A stretch of 64,000 nucleotides of DNA from Siphlonurus alternatus (GCA_949825025.1 OX463785.1:14509971-14573970); one strand, 5' to 3'. Counted from the stretch's first letter, positions 61,201 to 63,582 are shown. Translations and numbers: made by a program. Notes: a model not told the origin generated them from the letters alone.

Positions 61201-63582
61201 TTTTAAGATGTCCCAATGAAGCTTTCATAAAGTATAGTTTTAAAGAAATTAGCATGTTAGGACATTTCTTCTCACACTGACCCTACAAGCAATGTACTCA
61301 CTGAGGGGAGAAAGCAGGGAGCTTGGGTCCACACAAAACCCGACGTAGGCATGAAAGAAGTCCAAGATCTCAGCTATGGGCTGATTTCTGACATAAGCTC
61401 TGAAGAATCTCGAGAACTGTTTCTGACTTGCTCGGTGCAGCTTCGAGAGAATGGTCTGACCTTGGGAGCGAAGGAAGTCGGCTGGGGGGCCTCGTTGGCC
61501 ATCACCACAACCCTGGGGACACCCCAGCTGCTTCAGCACCCTGCGACAAAGGAAGTAGGGGTGAGAAATTATCGTGATTAGCAATAATTTTATAGCAAAG
61601 TAGAAATTGATTTGTATACATCTAAAACTGCTCAAATAAGTAAATTATTGAACAGATCGAATATTTAATGCATATTTAATTAATGAAGTACTGTAATTTC
61701 TTAATTAAACATATTTTGAAACCAAAATATCTTACCATTTTTTTAAAGAAATAAGAGCATATATATTGAGCTTTAAATTACTAAAAATTAACAGGGATAA
61801 AAACATTAATTAATAAATAATAAAAAAAGTTAAAAAAACAGTAATTAAATATCAAAATTAATACAGTAATTAAAAGCTCAAAATACAGTAAAAGTACTAT
61901 TCATTTCATTATGCTTAATTATTATAACAAATAGCAAACAATTTATAATACCTAACAACACAGTTCATCAACATGCCGTGGGAGGTAGATATCTCGACTC
62001 CCTTGCTCTCCGCTCCTTCTTCCCCATCCTCCGCCTTCTTGCTAACTCCTGATTGGCTACCGCTCGGTCCAGGAACAGGTGTGGTTGGCGGAGCTGTCAA
62101 TTTAAAATTTGTTACGAATGTTGCAAAAAGTGCAGACCAAAACGTCTTACCTGACTTAGGAGGGGGTATGTCTTCAAACCTAGGAGGAGCTTTGAGCACC
62201 CCCAAGTCCATCAGCAGCTCTGACAGGTTCAAAATAACCTCACACACCCTTAAGGTGCACACTCCATCTCTCACGGCAGCTGCATGTACCGCCTGTGCAA
62301 ACCAGATATCATTTGACAAAAATAATTAACGTTAATTATAAAGGCATCATTTTAGAACTAAAAATAAATTAAGAAATTCTTCCTCTAATGAACTTCAAAT
62401 ATTGTTGTCTCAGAATTAAAAAATAAATGTAACCCACAGCATTATGTTAAAACAGAAATTATTAATAAAAATAAATAAAAAAAATCTTACAAAACAATTA
62501 ATTAACCAATTAAATTTTGAGTGTTTTGCCTTGTCTTTCAACTTCTTACTAATATAGTTAAACAAATTAAAGGTCATCAGTAGTTTCCAGAAGTGGAAAT
62601 ATTTTTTCTGAACTAATAAACATAAAAATTCTAACACTTTGTATAGATAGGTTGAAATCTCTAATCTATCTGTAAAGTTTTAGATTCAAAATTGAACTAA
62701 TAAGTCCAGAAATCTTGGACTTCTGACTACTTCCTGTGCCATGATAATCTTACATTTGTTTGTACAAACTGTCATACCTTGACAACCACCTGGTAGTCTA
62801 TGTCTCCCTCCCTGGTGATGTAACAGACAGAGCCCGGGGCCTCCAGAACCTCCTCCTTGGTATACGTGATGTTGGAGTCGGTCTGCGAGCGAGTCAGGCT
62901 CGGTTTGCGTTCGGTAGCACCCTGACGACCTTGGAGACTCAGGGCGTCCAGCTGGCTGTCTATCGAGCCCTACGACAAGAATTTAGAGGATGAGGATGTT
63001 GAGATATTCAGGCATTTACAGGTGACAAAATCAGTAGGGCAATATAAAAATAATAAATGATAAGAAATTTCAAGCAAATATATCGTCCCTCGTCCAGAAT
63101 AATGAGCTATCTGCTTATCAAGATTTTGTTGCAATAATCTGCTACTTTAGGTGAGCACAATTATAAGCTGTTAATCAGTATAAAATAAAGCTCACTGTTG
63201 CACTCACCTGAAATAGCAGATAGCTCATTATTGCAATGAGATCATGGTAGGTAGACAGCTCATTCTTGATTAGGACGAGGGATTATATAACTAGGAGTTT
63301 AATGAATCATATATTTGGAGGGGTTTGCAATTATTGTCTTCAGTATTAAAAAAAATATACATATATATATATTTGCAATAGCACCAATTAATTAATTTTC
63401 ACATTTTTCAACTATTTATCAATTTTTTTACATAACTCACATGCTCGTTTCTCCTGAGGTAGTCAGGAGAAGGAGTTGGTGTATGCTCTGTTACTGTGAT
63501 GATGGGGTGGGGGATGGCCTGCAGTTGGAGGGGTGCTGGCTTGTTTTGTTTTCCTCGGTCGCCACACATTTCCCCTATGTAC
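4419..63582 (-). CDS. unc80: UNC80, NALCN channel complex scaffold (49 exons, 5' end outside window)
   Basis: UNC80 is a very large cytosolic alpha-helical-repeat protein. It bridges UNC79 and the sodium-leak channel NALCN and is needed for its function in neurons (established for worm, fly and mammals). Seen here: 49 exons on the minus strand joined by consistent splice phases, about 8739 nt open from 63582 to the stop at 4419-4421. Diagnostic blocks that match vertebrate UNC80 by eye include FRRVALSAL (E7), RYQVWPRMEEGA (E23), FKDLKQIL..EQCDAS (E27), PVQEDTQF (E28), ELLGLDMLHK (E31), HRKPF/NRKPFILQMF (E32), EFRRPR (E36), IAHSLLKVSPYD (E37), VGSGRK (E41) and LALKIMLICFE (E42-E43). Mammalian UNC80 is about 3250 residues; about 2912 are here, so the N-terminal several hundred lie right of 63582. 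Exons are listed singly as E1 (upstream) to E49. Introns are AT-rich and full of MITEs. No frameshift or internal stop was found. Confidence 0.95.
5378..5529 (-). CDS. unc80: UNC80 exon E48 (GC-AG donor)
   Basis: 152 nt, phase 1 to 0. TSTTPLSPGSPGDDSSGEHS, then the basic RLQRSKAQSRKTFRLRKSRK. Ends RIE before GCAAGT, a GC rather than GT donor in an otherwise ideal context (AG|GCAAGT). Confidence 0.88.
5530..6345. other. UNC80 intron segment without recognised elements
   Basis: AT-rich; only short chance ORFs. It opens the 9.3-kb intron that contains the nested unit. Confidence 0.7.
6346..6612 (+). repeat. Left copy of an inverted ~265-bp repeat flanking the nested unit
   Basis: Contains TGTACTCAAGTAAAAA-like sequence then many GTATAGG/CCTATAC motifs in both orientations. 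A related sequence lies in reverse at 14250-14512. It may be a MITE family of its own. Confidence 0.6.
6960..7078 (+). promoter_or_regulatory. CpG-rich promoter of the nested plus-strand unit
   Basis: A CGCGCCGCGCG run at about 6977-6988, an inverted CCAAT box (GATTGG) near 7012-7017 and a TGCGTCAGC (CRE/AP-1-like) near 7026 lie within 120 bp in otherwise ~25% GC DNA. They sit just upstream of a spliced first exon. No TATA box. The start site is inferred to lie around 7020-7080. Confidence 0.6.
7288..13888 (+). CDS. Candidate 58-residue micropeptide of the nested unit (spliced)
   Basis: Join 7288-7334, 7840-7964 and 13884-13888 (stop TGA at 13886-13888). The middle exon is GC-rich and encodes a charged, amphipathic stretch: LHFGVRVVKRMLQLEGRREM and GSYASLQDLIVVIKND. 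A first-exon ATG lies upstream, which would make this ORF second in line. No family recognised; a slight likeness to a dynein heavy-chain HFDFGLRALKSVL motif is too weak to use. Confidence 0.3.
7969..13790 (+). repeat. ~130-bp tandem satellite (about 45 units) in the last intron of the nested unit
   Basis: Head-to-tail units of 129-130 bp (anchor TACGTTATGATGGCAAAG at 8651, 8781, 8911, 9041, 9171, 9300...). A typical unit runs TACGTTATGATGGCAAAGTG, TCTCGGAGGCAG, TTACGTACTGACTAGTCGCT, ACAAGATGGCTGCCATTTAG, then ACACAAACT and ACTTGCATTTCAG. Central units are nearly identical; units at both ends (7970-8270 and 13310-13790) are diverged. The array starts right after the exon-3 donor and ends shortly before the exon-4 acceptor. 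Unit number is estimated from span divided by period. Confidence 0.95.
9171..12026 (+). repeat. Higher-order duplication in the satellite (~1426 bp, 11 units)
   Basis: The variant marker GATAACAAAGTGTCTC recurs at about 9177, 9825, 10214, 10603, 11251 and 11640, spaced 648, 389, 389, 648 and 389 bp (5, 3, 3, 5, 3 units). The run from 9171 to about 10460 is repeated from about 10597 to 11886 with very few differences (e.g. one T/C in GCAGTTTC near 9331 versus 10757). Confidence 0.85.
14250..14512 (-). repeat. Right copy of the inverted ~265-bp repeat
   Basis: Ends (plus strand) with CTATACAATTTTTTTACTTG then AGTAC, the reverse complement of the left copy's start near 6351; internally rich in CCTATAC/GTATAGG. 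The match is partial, strongest over the outer ~60 bp. Confidence 0.6.
14809..14886 (-). CDS. unc80: Probable UNC80 exon E47 (start uncertain)
   Basis: 78 nt, phase 1 to 1, donor TCATCAG|GTAAAA. Reads RLLTNSRPKASKLRFVSSVE and FRHSS, which joins E48 as HSSGETSTTPLSP, a Ser/Pro phosphosite-like tail. A second acceptor (after CTCCCAAG, start 14901) is also in phase and adds five residues. Support is the open frame, matching phase and splice sites; I recall no strong vertebrate counterpart. Confidence 0.65.
15200..15697. mobile_element. Hairpin element interrupted by a family A MITE
   Basis: Outer arms of ~55 bp (ACATAACATGACGCCATATC...GCCAGCAGCATTATT, answered by AATGCTGCTGGC...GTCATATTATGTATGT) surround a complete CRE-hairpin at about 15271-15600. 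The order of insertion is outer first. Confidence 0.8.
15271..15600. mobile_element. CRE-hairpin MITE (family A), nested
   Basis: Shows TTGCAGAAATGGGTAGAGGG, TATGACGTCACGCGG and its inverted arm GTGACGTCACGAAAAG; right end GATACTCCATTG. Confidence 0.88.
16427..16690. mobile_element. Degraded CRE-hairpin MITE (family A)
   Basis: Recognisable core (ATTATTGAAATTCC, TATGACGTCACTCCTTAAG, ACTATCAATAATTTTTTAAA) with decayed ends; the right end is lost. Confidence 0.75.
17577..17757. mobile_element. Family C hairpin MITE
   Basis: Starts TATAGTCGTTGCCTTGGAAA, contains CCTTGTTAATCACCATGCTC, and ends with TTTTCGAGGCGACGGCTG. An expanded AT-rich centre. Family C has ~125-bp copies at 19068, 25928 and 26338. 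Confidence 0.7.
18532..19056. mobile_element. Composite nested hairpins including a family A MITE
   Basis: Outer ends CACCAGGTACTATCAG and TGATAGCACCTGGTG pair. Inside are a separate hairpin (18570-18711, CTCAGATAATAATAATTATT with a TGACGTCA at its centre) and a complete family A element (18712-19032, ends GAGTACCGACCTC and GAGGTCGGTACTC). At least two insertion events. Confidence 0.75.
19068..19198. mobile_element. Family C hairpin MITE
   Basis: CACTCATCGCCTTGGAAAAT at the left and TTCGAGGCGACGACTGTACC at the right, centre with TGTTAATCACCAT. Directly follows the composite element. Confidence 0.78.
19471..19659 (-). CDS. unc80: UNC80 exon E46 (frame-neutral, cassette-like)
   Basis: 189 nt, phase 1 to 1, acceptor GTCATTCAG, weak donor GTAGAC. 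Acidic and Gly/Ser-rich: DDGGGASGGDSCESAPEET, then QESSIVQDESPSTPVDLIA. GC-rich against AT-rich flanks and open in one frame. Skipping it would keep the UNC80 frame. Alternatively the exon runs a few codons further if the donor is misplaced. Confidence 0.8.
19754..20062. mobile_element. CRE-hairpin MITE (family A)
   Basis: AATGGAGTACCGACCTCAAT at the left; TGACGTCACGAGGC and its inverted arm; right end decayed (TAAGTTCGACACTCCAT). Lies 95 bp upstream (coding sense) of UNC80 E46. Confidence 0.85.
21433..21627 (-). CDS. unc80: UNC80 exon E45 (frame-neutral)
   Basis: 195 nt, phase 1 to 1. AGRKTAEQQQQEQHHHRHRP, IIELFTGDLGRHAQQTAAL, SILHR. Joins E44 as RKFEEAGRK. It begins the divergent C-terminal tail; a Gln/His-rich run is typical of invertebrate disordered tails. 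Confidence 0.88.
22805..22970 (-). CDS. unc80: UNC80 exon E44
   Basis: 166 nt, phase 0 to 1. LAKPGNSEQERLIQGMMREK, then the helical, charged HEMKELKEEIEDRKF. Human has LLAQPAENHEELSARQHIAD and SELKILKEAV here. Confidence 0.94.
23560..23744 (-). CDS. unc80: UNC80 exon E43
   Basis: 185 nt, phase 1 to 0. LKIMLICFESELVMDWPRIA, TFLDFVVTQRTPLFILLQPF; human LKVILVCFERQL, DFLDFIVRTRIPIFVLLRPF. Ends IMQQ before GTAAGT. Confidence 0.98.
24361..24692. mobile_element. Hairpin MITE, family D, second copy
   Basis: Same arms as 3300-3604 (AAAATATCAGGTATACAAA, CTAGTTTTTGAGTTAT) around a centre near 24520. Lies about 36 bp from the UNC80 E42 donor. Confidence 0.88.
24727..24936 (-). CDS. unc80: UNC80 exon E42
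   Basis: 210 nt, phase 1 to 1. IPRMRQADISFALTIVLHAM, ASEMRAGSMTYGARD, SLFRVAFL; the human counterpart ends QAAYLALKVI across the junction. A family-D hairpin ends about 36 bp past the donor. Confidence 0.95.
25455..25578 (-). CDS. unc80: UNC80 exon E41
   Basis: 124 nt, phase 0 to 1. ETYSLEQVCGGSSVFPTHAK, MLMNLLMPLCIRVGSGRK; human MLLNLLIPFVLTVGSGSK. Confidence 0.97.
25928..26055. mobile_element. Family C hairpin MITE
   Basis: CACTCGTAGTCTCGGGAAAT to GGGAAATTTTCCAAGT, with AACACAGGGCATGGTGATTA in the right arm; full fold-back of ~125 bp. Confidence 0.8.
26338..26462. mobile_element. Family C hairpin MITE (best preserved)
   Basis: ACAGTCGTCGCCTCAGAAAA and TTTTCCAAGGCGACGAGTGT are near complements; arms continue through GCAGCCTTGTTAAT. 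About 125 bp, no coding. Confidence 0.85.
27304..28054. mobile_element. 751-bp fold-back element with TA target duplication
   Basis: Ends CAGGGTGTCCACAGAAATTG and its complement (AATTTCTGTGGACACCCTG), flanked by TA at 27302-27303 and 28055-28056. The arms (~300 bp) are nearly complementary through CAAAAATGGCCGTTTCTGAG. The GC-rich centre (about 27590-27770) is itself an inverted copy of one sequence. TA target and CAGGGTG ends suggest a Tc1/mariner-type source whose body is two opposed fragments. The open frames in it are short by-products. Confidence 0.8.
28055..30697. other. UNC80 intron around the microexon
   Basis: AT-rich, poly(A) near 30065-30089. A partial family C arm is at about 29120-29162. 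Only the 21-nt microexon at 29467 looks functional. Confidence 0.6.
29467..29487 (-). CDS. unc80: Probable UNC80 microexon E40 (21 nt)
   Basis: A 21-nt stretch coding VFSHLTL between a strong acceptor (TATTTGCAG) and donor (GTGAGA) on the minus strand, phase 0 to 0. It lies between E39 (ends LAIG) and E41 (starts ETYSLEQ). Human UNC80 has a continuous FPLSHVISPF at this point, which the inserted residues resemble. Skipping it also keeps frame. The evidence is splice sites, phase and homology position only. Confidence 0.72.
30698..30841 (-). CDS. unc80: UNC80 exon E39
   Basis: 144 nt, phase 0 to 0. ALIVGEAVSTGVVEGVSS, HFCSTVVRLIALQILAIG; human FSTAVVRLVALQIQAL. Confidence 0.96.
30886..31232. 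mobile_element. Degraded fold-back related to families A and B
   Basis: Ends AATGGACAATCTGCAG and TGCAGGTTGTCCATTT pair; the interior retains TTTTTTAGAAGCC and ATCCTATCCTTTTATTAAG of family A. Begins within 50 bp of the UNC80 E39 acceptor. Confidence 0.7.
31489..31605 (-). CDS. unc80: UNC80 exon E38
   Basis: 117 nt, phase 0 to 0. GLLKGVYETLSRYPYIVHMQ, HLKTLMNTCQ; human NLIEGVCLTLQRQPIISFLPHLRSLINVC. Confidence 0.96.
31949..32152 (-). CDS. unc80: UNC80 exon E37
   Basis: 204 nt, phase 0 to 0. RLSDIAHSLLKVSPYDPDTM, RGLQRYMNELLPSTEW, MRPALTAILRRLDKTFSKI; human RLAEIAHSLLKLAPYDTQTM, RGLRRYIMEMLPITDW, VRPALILILKRLDRMFNKI. Confidence 0.99.
32703..32855 (-). CDS. unc80: UNC80 exon E36
   Basis: 153 nt, phase 0 to 0. 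VLRNEFRRPRDILLSMVADF, ending QIELLDTKAHV; human EEFRRPRESLLNICTEF, ALELLDVKSH. Confidence 0.98.
33163..33338. mobile_element. Hairpin MITE (GGGGGCATTC ends)
   Basis: CAGGGGGCATTCACAAAGCA and TGCTTTGGGAATGCCCCC enclose arms with GCTAAACTAGGAGC / CCTGGTTTAGCACC. Ends about 22 bp from the UNC80 E35 donor. TA on both sides. Confidence 0.8.
33361..33535 (-). CDS. unc80: UNC80 exon E35
   Basis: 175 nt, phase 2 to 0. NYTGPQKASPDHKGSSQRN, a disordered linker, ending MVNERDLEDSE, which joins E36 as DSEVLRNEFRRPR (human REELDERIAREEFRRPR). Donor GTGCTT is poor but keeps phase. Confidence 0.88.
33938..34083 (-). CDS. unc80: UNC80 exon E34
   Basis: 146 nt, phase 0 to 2. TILEAVLPCYLQHIQQ, then TERDIINQLAVAIKTLVNN; human VLEALVPCYLQKM. 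The stop TAA just past the exon is inside the donor GTAAGT. Confidence 0.97.
34632..34850 (-). CDS. unc80: UNC80 exon E33
   Basis: 219 nt, phase 0 to 0. VQANCLFNLLLSLETPSPDP, EKPLKPIDFCYRDE, ISLCVMVVAYSADSVRGQQM; human AQCLFDLLQSLEG, EKPLKSLDFCYGNE, IKLCVTVVAYAPESFRSLQM. Confidence 0.98.
34985..35313. mobile_element. Family B hairpin MITE (TGACGTCA centre)
   Basis: AAATAGAGGATCTTGAGTTA and its complement, GCTGTGACGTCATAGTCATG in the left arm and CATGACTATGACATCACAGC in the right. Copies at 43920, 46383 and 60207. Confidence 0.82.
35391..35586 (-). CDS. unc80: UNC80 exon E32
   Basis: 196 nt, phase 2 to 0. YLLIMPTLLQIYSNHQTNKL, QFYLMNRKPFILQMFGSVSA; human WILPTMLQVYSDYESN, QFYILHRKPFVLQLFASVAP. 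Donor GTCAGT is weak. Confidence 0.98.
36029..36061. repeat. Poly(A) run
   Basis: About 33 A in an UNC80 intron. Similar homopolymers: T at 1882-1916, A near 17870-17892, 30065-30089 and 52209-52240. Confidence 0.9.
36149..36378 (-). CDS. unc80: UNC80 exon E31
   Basis: 230 nt, phase 0 to 2. ELLGLDMLHKFMWVRLIARM, LFLNVLNGSVILHSED, TYINAAHHFKNIFSTNG; human ELFGLDTLQKSLWIQLLEEM, LFLNVFNGALILHPED. Confidence 0.98.
36734..36844 (-). CDS. unc80: UNC80 exon E30
   Basis: 111 nt, phase 0 to 0. VVFLHEELMKLPSFPRKALE, DLYKGGENGR; human MLQEDLLRLPSFPRSAID. Confidence 0.97.
37236..37429 (-). CDS. unc80: UNC80 exon E29
   Basis: 194 nt, phase 1 to 0. QIHNPSAYVRDFYFFKRSQY, QLQLVHMKPEEAYNALQRQ, EIGKVLLTWAIL; human YVRDIYPFRRS, PQLNLVHMHPEK. 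Confidence 0.98.
37840..37980 (-). CDS. unc80: UNC80 exon E28
   Basis: 141 nt, phase 1 to 1. IPSQFPVQEDTQFCQIL, LDFFGIDENKHKEFFLVD; human IPTQLPVHEDTQFEALL, LEFFNIPESQSTHYFLMD. Confidence 0.98.
38316..38448 (-). CDS. unc80: UNC80 exon E27
   Basis: 133 nt, phase 0 to 1. GIMFKDLKQILRKEQCDAS, LLTANVPSAKKIIVHG; human FFKDLKQTMKKEQCEVKLLVTASMP..VVHG. Confidence 0.98.
38815..39063 (-). CDS. unc80: UNC80 exon E26
   Basis: 249 nt, phase 0 to 0. VIWTCLVEDSALFLRYVLER, ELMFKILRHLI, YIIGYVMFYVRTPQEGGQQL; human VLWNCLIEDPSTVLRHFLE, YLVGLIMYFVRTPCEWG. Confidence 0.98.
39193..42340. mobile_element. 3.1-kb long palindrome (fold-back element) with TTA target duplication
   Basis: Ends TAGTCCAGGAAA and TTTCCTGGACTA, flanked by TTA at 39190-39192 and 42341-42343. 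Arms of about 1.45 kb are nearly complementary from end to centre (e.g. CCGGGACGATCGCCGGAATC versus GATTCCGGCAATCGTCCCGG reading inward from each side) and leave a loop of ~160 bp around 40690-40855. No transposase is apparent. A TTA/TAA three-base duplication fits PIF/Harbinger, but the end sequence is not decisive. Each arm has GGCGGCTATATAAGCG, oriented toward the centre. Confidence 0.88.
42663..42826 (-). CDS. unc80: UNC80 exon E25
   Basis: 164 nt, phase 1 to 0. HSLFPSCLCSAVIQIINLLD matches human QAVFPACICAAVLPIVHLME. A CRE-hairpin MITE begins about 11 nt upstream of the first exon base on the coding strand, so the branch point must lie in the element. Confidence 0.96.
42838..43161. mobile_element. 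CRE-hairpin MITE (family A) abutting UNC80 E25
   Basis: AGAGTATTGTCCTCAATTTT to GAGGACAATACTCCATTG, both arms with TGACGTCA. Very like the copy at 526-838, so both are probably recent. Confidence 0.9.
43273..43688. mobile_element. hAT-type non-autonomous element, 416 bp, CpG-rich
   Basis: Ends CAGTGATGT and ACATCACTG, flanked by a perfect 8-bp duplication AGGATAAT (43265-43272 and 43689-43696). An 8-bp duplication with CAGTG-type ends is the hAT signature. Both subterminal zones are arrays of CGCATATTCG/GCGCATATGCGC motifs, as expected of transposase binding sites. The centre is AT-rich and non-coding. Confidence 0.9.
43920..44228. mobile_element. Family B hairpin MITE
   Basis: GCTGTGACATCATGGCCATG and CAATACAACGTCACAGCATT arms, and AACTTGAGGTCCTCTATCCA at the right. 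Left end decayed; ends about 60 bp past the UNC80 E24 donor. Confidence 0.72.
44291..44480 (-). CDS. unc80: UNC80 exon E24
   Basis: 190 nt, phase 0 to 1. Predicted coiled coil: LIKLALQAEEDKKRQERED, then LITTIPITFQAAYEPSLY, like human EASLITAIPITQEACYEPT. Confidence 0.97.
44997..45302. mobile_element. CRE-hairpin MITE (family A), diverged centre
   Basis: AGTACCAACCTCAAAAAATT and TTTTTAGGTCGATCCTCCAT ends; the centre lacks the CRE and instead has GAGGTCGGGTTTGAACCCAC. Confidence 0.8.
46383..46662. mobile_element. Family B hairpin MITE, degraded
   Basis: ATGGACAACCTGCATT left end; AAGACCTCGAGTTTTG pairs with ACTTGAGGCCATCTATTC; centre with ATGATCATGACGTTACAGC. Includes a C-run then A-run near 46480-46503. 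Confidence 0.68.
46855..47062 (-). CDS. unc80: UNC80 exon E23
   Basis: 208 nt, phase 2 to 0. VLWKFRYQVWPRMEEGA and KVPPPGIEFTLPSPKIG, the best conserved block of the family (human TLWRFRYQVWPRMEEGA, KIPPPSINFTLPSP). Donor CAC|GTACGT. Confidence 0.98.
47498..47964. mobile_element. Fold-back element with E-box and CRE arms
   Basis: ATAATGGACAATTTGCATC pairs with GATGCAAATTATCCATTAT. Arms contain CGAAAGAGGAGGTC, GGTCACGTGACCT, ATGACGTCATTGAACTG and their complements, with AACGATCG near a loop around 47720. Ends about 20 bp from the UNC80 E22 donor. Confidence 0.85.
47985..48232 (-). CDS. unc80: UNC80 exon E22
   Basis: 248 nt, phase 0 to 2. HEAT-like helices: IFHAPLSVLVKGAVVLSEDH, LPVAWELLLEHNQEVAAAAA, ILAAVRAP. 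Human: APLSLLIKAAPILTEE, PAAWELLLSMDE. Confidence 0.97.
49005..49158 (-). CDS. unc80: UNC80 exon E21
   Basis: 154 nt, phase 2 to 0. Ends DVPPILKYIKSQ, matching human SGMLKYIRLQV at the splice junction. Confidence 0.94.
49552..49712 (-). CDS. unc80: UNC80 exon E20
   Basis: 161 nt, phase 0 to 2. VYGEQFGVVGEVRG then a highly charged, Lys/Arg/Asp-rich linker ending RKDSLGKKD, like human LRTPSLKKRVSD. Confidence 0.93.
49754..49951. mobile_element. Pogo/Tc1-type MITE, second copy
   Basis: CAGTAAAAACTTGTTACTAC to GATAACAAGTTTTTACTG, TA at the right flank. Clearly related to 2241-2415 (both carry TATCAAGTTTTTCCTAT). Confidence 0.78.
50279..50398 (-). CDS. unc80: UNC80 exon E19
   Basis: 120 nt, phase 0 to 0. 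TVVLLSNSFNFYCTHQGFCH, then YRRHMRACSRLVKSVRK. The Cys/His spacing (CTHQGFCHPYCY) matches human CTHVDYCHPHCY. Confidence 0.97.
50765..50991 (-). CDS. unc80: UNC80 exon E18
   Basis: 227 nt, phase 1 to 0. Ser/Asp/Glu-rich linker (KVSSLSDRSDTSEHG, PGVLSDEQPPESPSDSN) ending NLPWMK, like human NMSWLH. A second in-phase acceptor after GCCACAG (18 nt further in) would drop six residues, so the exact start is open. Confidence 0.88.
51526..51745 (-). CDS. unc80: UNC80 exon E17
   Basis: 220 nt, phase 0 to 1. Basic, disordered: ALAMEEKKRERER, then GSFKRRSLKLRRNTKDASS. The position matches the human basic stretch with GSLSSIRRVGSLKSSK. Donor ACT|GTGAGT. Confidence 0.9.
52035..52126 (-). CDS. unc80: UNC80 exon E16
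   Basis: 92 nt, phase 1 to 0. AQSSERKISFVLHEPDNESE; ERKISF is the human YERKISFAG motif. Donor GTTAGT is slightly off consensus. Confidence 0.93.
52538..52810 (-). CDS. unc80: UNC80 exon E15
   Basis: 273 nt, phase 1 to 1. CPLALRMVACLLLLEITTFL matches human CPFALKMAACQLLLEITTFL. A Ser/Arg-rich linker follows (RRWSMALSSMGHSQTS). Confidence 0.97.
53283..53418 (-). CDS. unc80: UNC80 exon E14
   Basis: 136 nt, phase 0 to 1. ALGTRLEEMISQDKQHVH, ending ELLLEDEEDFLDE. The acidic DEEDFLD motif is the human EDEEEDFLDD. Confidence 0.96.
53841..54056 (-). CDS. unc80: UNC80 exon E13
   Basis: 216 nt, phase 0 to 0. APVVARASLLLECAFFVHNC and GQWPTWMK match human APVVARAALFLECARFVHRC and GNWPEWMK almost residue for residue. 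Ends FFQWAE (human FYQWGD). Confidence 0.97.
54130..54452. mobile_element. CRE-hairpin MITE (family A)
   Basis: AATGGAGTATTGACCTCAAT and GAGGTTGATACTGCATT ends; arms as in 42838, left CRE mutated to TGATGTCA. Confidence 0.88.
54806..54996 (-). CDS. unc80: UNC80 exon E12
   Basis: 191 nt, phase 1 to 0. LSRRNSLELGDHTRESEFVV, then GMLRFSFFLETCQPGTVPD, matching the human RFQFLLNCCEPGTIPD helix. Ends AAVLDL. Confidence 0.94.
55188..55506. mobile_element. CRE-hairpin MITE (family A)
   Basis: AATGGAGTATCGACCTCAAT and GAGGTCGATACTCCATTG; left TGACGTCA intact, right arm GTGACGTCCATAA. Between UNC80 E11 and E12. Confidence 0.88.
55562..55680 (-). CDS. unc80: UNC80 exon E11
   Basis: 119 nt, phase 2 to 1. 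Lys-rich QVGQTLKNAKRKVEDKLN, then KIGLGKGKKKDGSLEE. Donor AGTC|GTAAGT. A CRE-hairpin MITE ends about 55 bp downstream of the donor. Confidence 0.88.
56020..56161 (-). CDS. unc80: UNC80 exon E10
   Basis: 142 nt, phase 1 to 2. NWFKKDSARADSTESHDG, FIRQPSMYYMQGRG. NWFKK and FIRQPS match the human GNWLKR and SFIRQSS positions. Confidence 0.9.
56934..57126 (-). CDS. unc80: UNC80 exon E9
   Basis: 193 nt, phase 0 to 1. SLLETELSEEPAKASQSPL, then RRKHHILTPRQSERNLG, a conserved phosphosite-type linker (human has TPRQSER). Ends SRFQL and reads on as GNWFKKDS with E10. Confidence 0.92.
57752..58050. mobile_element. Degraded family A/B fold-back
   Basis: GATAACCTGCATGAAATATT then TATTGCAGAAATTAATAGAG; right arm TTTTGCAAAAAAAAAATTCATGC. 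Core decayed. Ends about 100 bp from UNC80 E8. Confidence 0.62.
58152..58347 (-). CDS. unc80: UNC80 exon E8 (acceptor uncertain)
   Basis: Linker exon with an acidic/Ala run (SSSSAAAAAATSAMSGEP) and the basic patch GRKFLFKKRS, at the place where human UNC80 has RKDFWRKMFKS. Donor GCT|GTAGGG gives phase 0 into E9. Two acceptors keep the needed phase 2: after GCGTTAG (start 58347, chosen) or after AATGTTAAG (start 58389). Neither has a good pyrimidine tract. The opposite strand is also open here by chance. Confidence 0.72.
58348..59915. other. UNC80 intron, nothing recognised
   Basis: AT-rich; no fold-back, exon or repeat that I can support, though the true acceptor of E8 may lie slightly inside it (58389). 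Confidence 0.6.
59916..60064 (-). CDS. unc80: UNC80 exon E7
   Basis: 149 nt, phase 0 to 2. ALYCDVRQLVTYVREAHGG then TFRRVALSALIDSS, nearly the human GLYCDIRQLVQFIKEAHGN..RRVALSALLDS. Ends in a Lys/Thr-rich linker before GTACAT. Confidence 0.97.
60207..60620. mobile_element. Family B hairpin MITE
   Basis: Ends ATGGACAACCTTTATGA and TCATGAAAGCTGTCCA. Arms: TAGAGAACCTCAAGTTATG, GCTGTGATATCATAGTCATG and CAGAACTATGACGTCACAGC. Ends ~37 bp past the UNC80 E6 donor. Confidence 0.8.
60658..60848 (-). CDS. unc80: UNC80 exon E6
   Basis: 191 nt, phase 1 to 0. A Ser/Gly-rich start (KRSASKSPDLSSQGG) leads into IEGQILACVFKTLVTRL, matching human VEGIIVSAMFKSLITR. Ends TQDNM before GTGAGA. Confidence 0.95.
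61302..61540 (-). CDS. unc80: UNC80 exon E5
   Basis: 239 nt, phase 2 to 1. Conserved block: LGCPQGCGDGQRG, TILSKLHRASQKQF, ILDFFHAYVGFCVDP, matching human LGCAYGCGEGHRG and VVDFLHALLGFCMEP. The donor GTGAGT follows CTCA. Confidence 0.95.
61952..62093 (-). CDS. unc80: UNC80 exon E4
   Basis: 142 nt, phase 1 to 2. A low-complexity linker (PPTTPVPGPSGSQSG, then KKAEDGEEGAES) precedes SHGMLMNCVV. In vertebrates the same position carries a long Gly-rich linker. The end joins E5 to give MNCVVRVLKQLGC, like human TMLIKIVKSLGC. Confidence 0.9.
62094..62150 (-). other. 57-nt UNC80 intron with no stop, frame-neutral
   Basis: Between E3 (donor GTAAGA) and E4 (acceptor AATTGACAG). Its length is a multiple of three and it has no stop in the UNC80 frame, so retention would add 19 residues (KTFWSALFATF... 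within). It is AT-rich like other introns, and the sequence has no counterpart I recognise in UNC80, so I call it an intron. Confidence 0.75.
62151..62292 (-). CDS. unc80: UNC80 exon E3
   Basis: 142 nt, phase 0 to 1. It reads AVHAAAVRDGV.TLRVCEVI and ends near IPPPKS. It matches human ICDVALNIVECLLQLGVVP (here VCEVILNLSELLMDLGVL). Donor GTAAGA opens a 57-nt intron. Confidence 0.93.
62778..62969 (-). CDS. unc80: UNC80 exon E2
   Basis: 192 nt, phase 0 to 0. It begins GSIDSQLDALSL and ends EGDIDYQVVVK before GTATGA. The last residues match human LDLSVVLKAV at the exon junction, anchoring the frame. Confidence 0.9.
63080..63285. mobile_element. Hairpin MITE (CGTCCCTCGTCC ends)
   Basis: ATCGTCCCTCGTCCAGAATA and ATTAGGACGAGGGATTAT, inner arms AATGAGCTATCTGC / GCAGATAGCTCATTATTGC. 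Between UNC80 E1 and E2. Confidence 0.8.
63441..63582 (-). CDS. unc80: UNC80 exon E1
   Basis: First exon seen in the window. It starts in phase 2 after TCTCACAG, reads YIGEMCGDRGKQNKPAP and ends YLRRNEH before GTGAGT (phase 0). It corresponds to the loop-rich region before the conserved SVVLKAV block of human UNC80. A phase-2 start means at least one more exon lies upstream, beyond 64000. Confidence 0.85.
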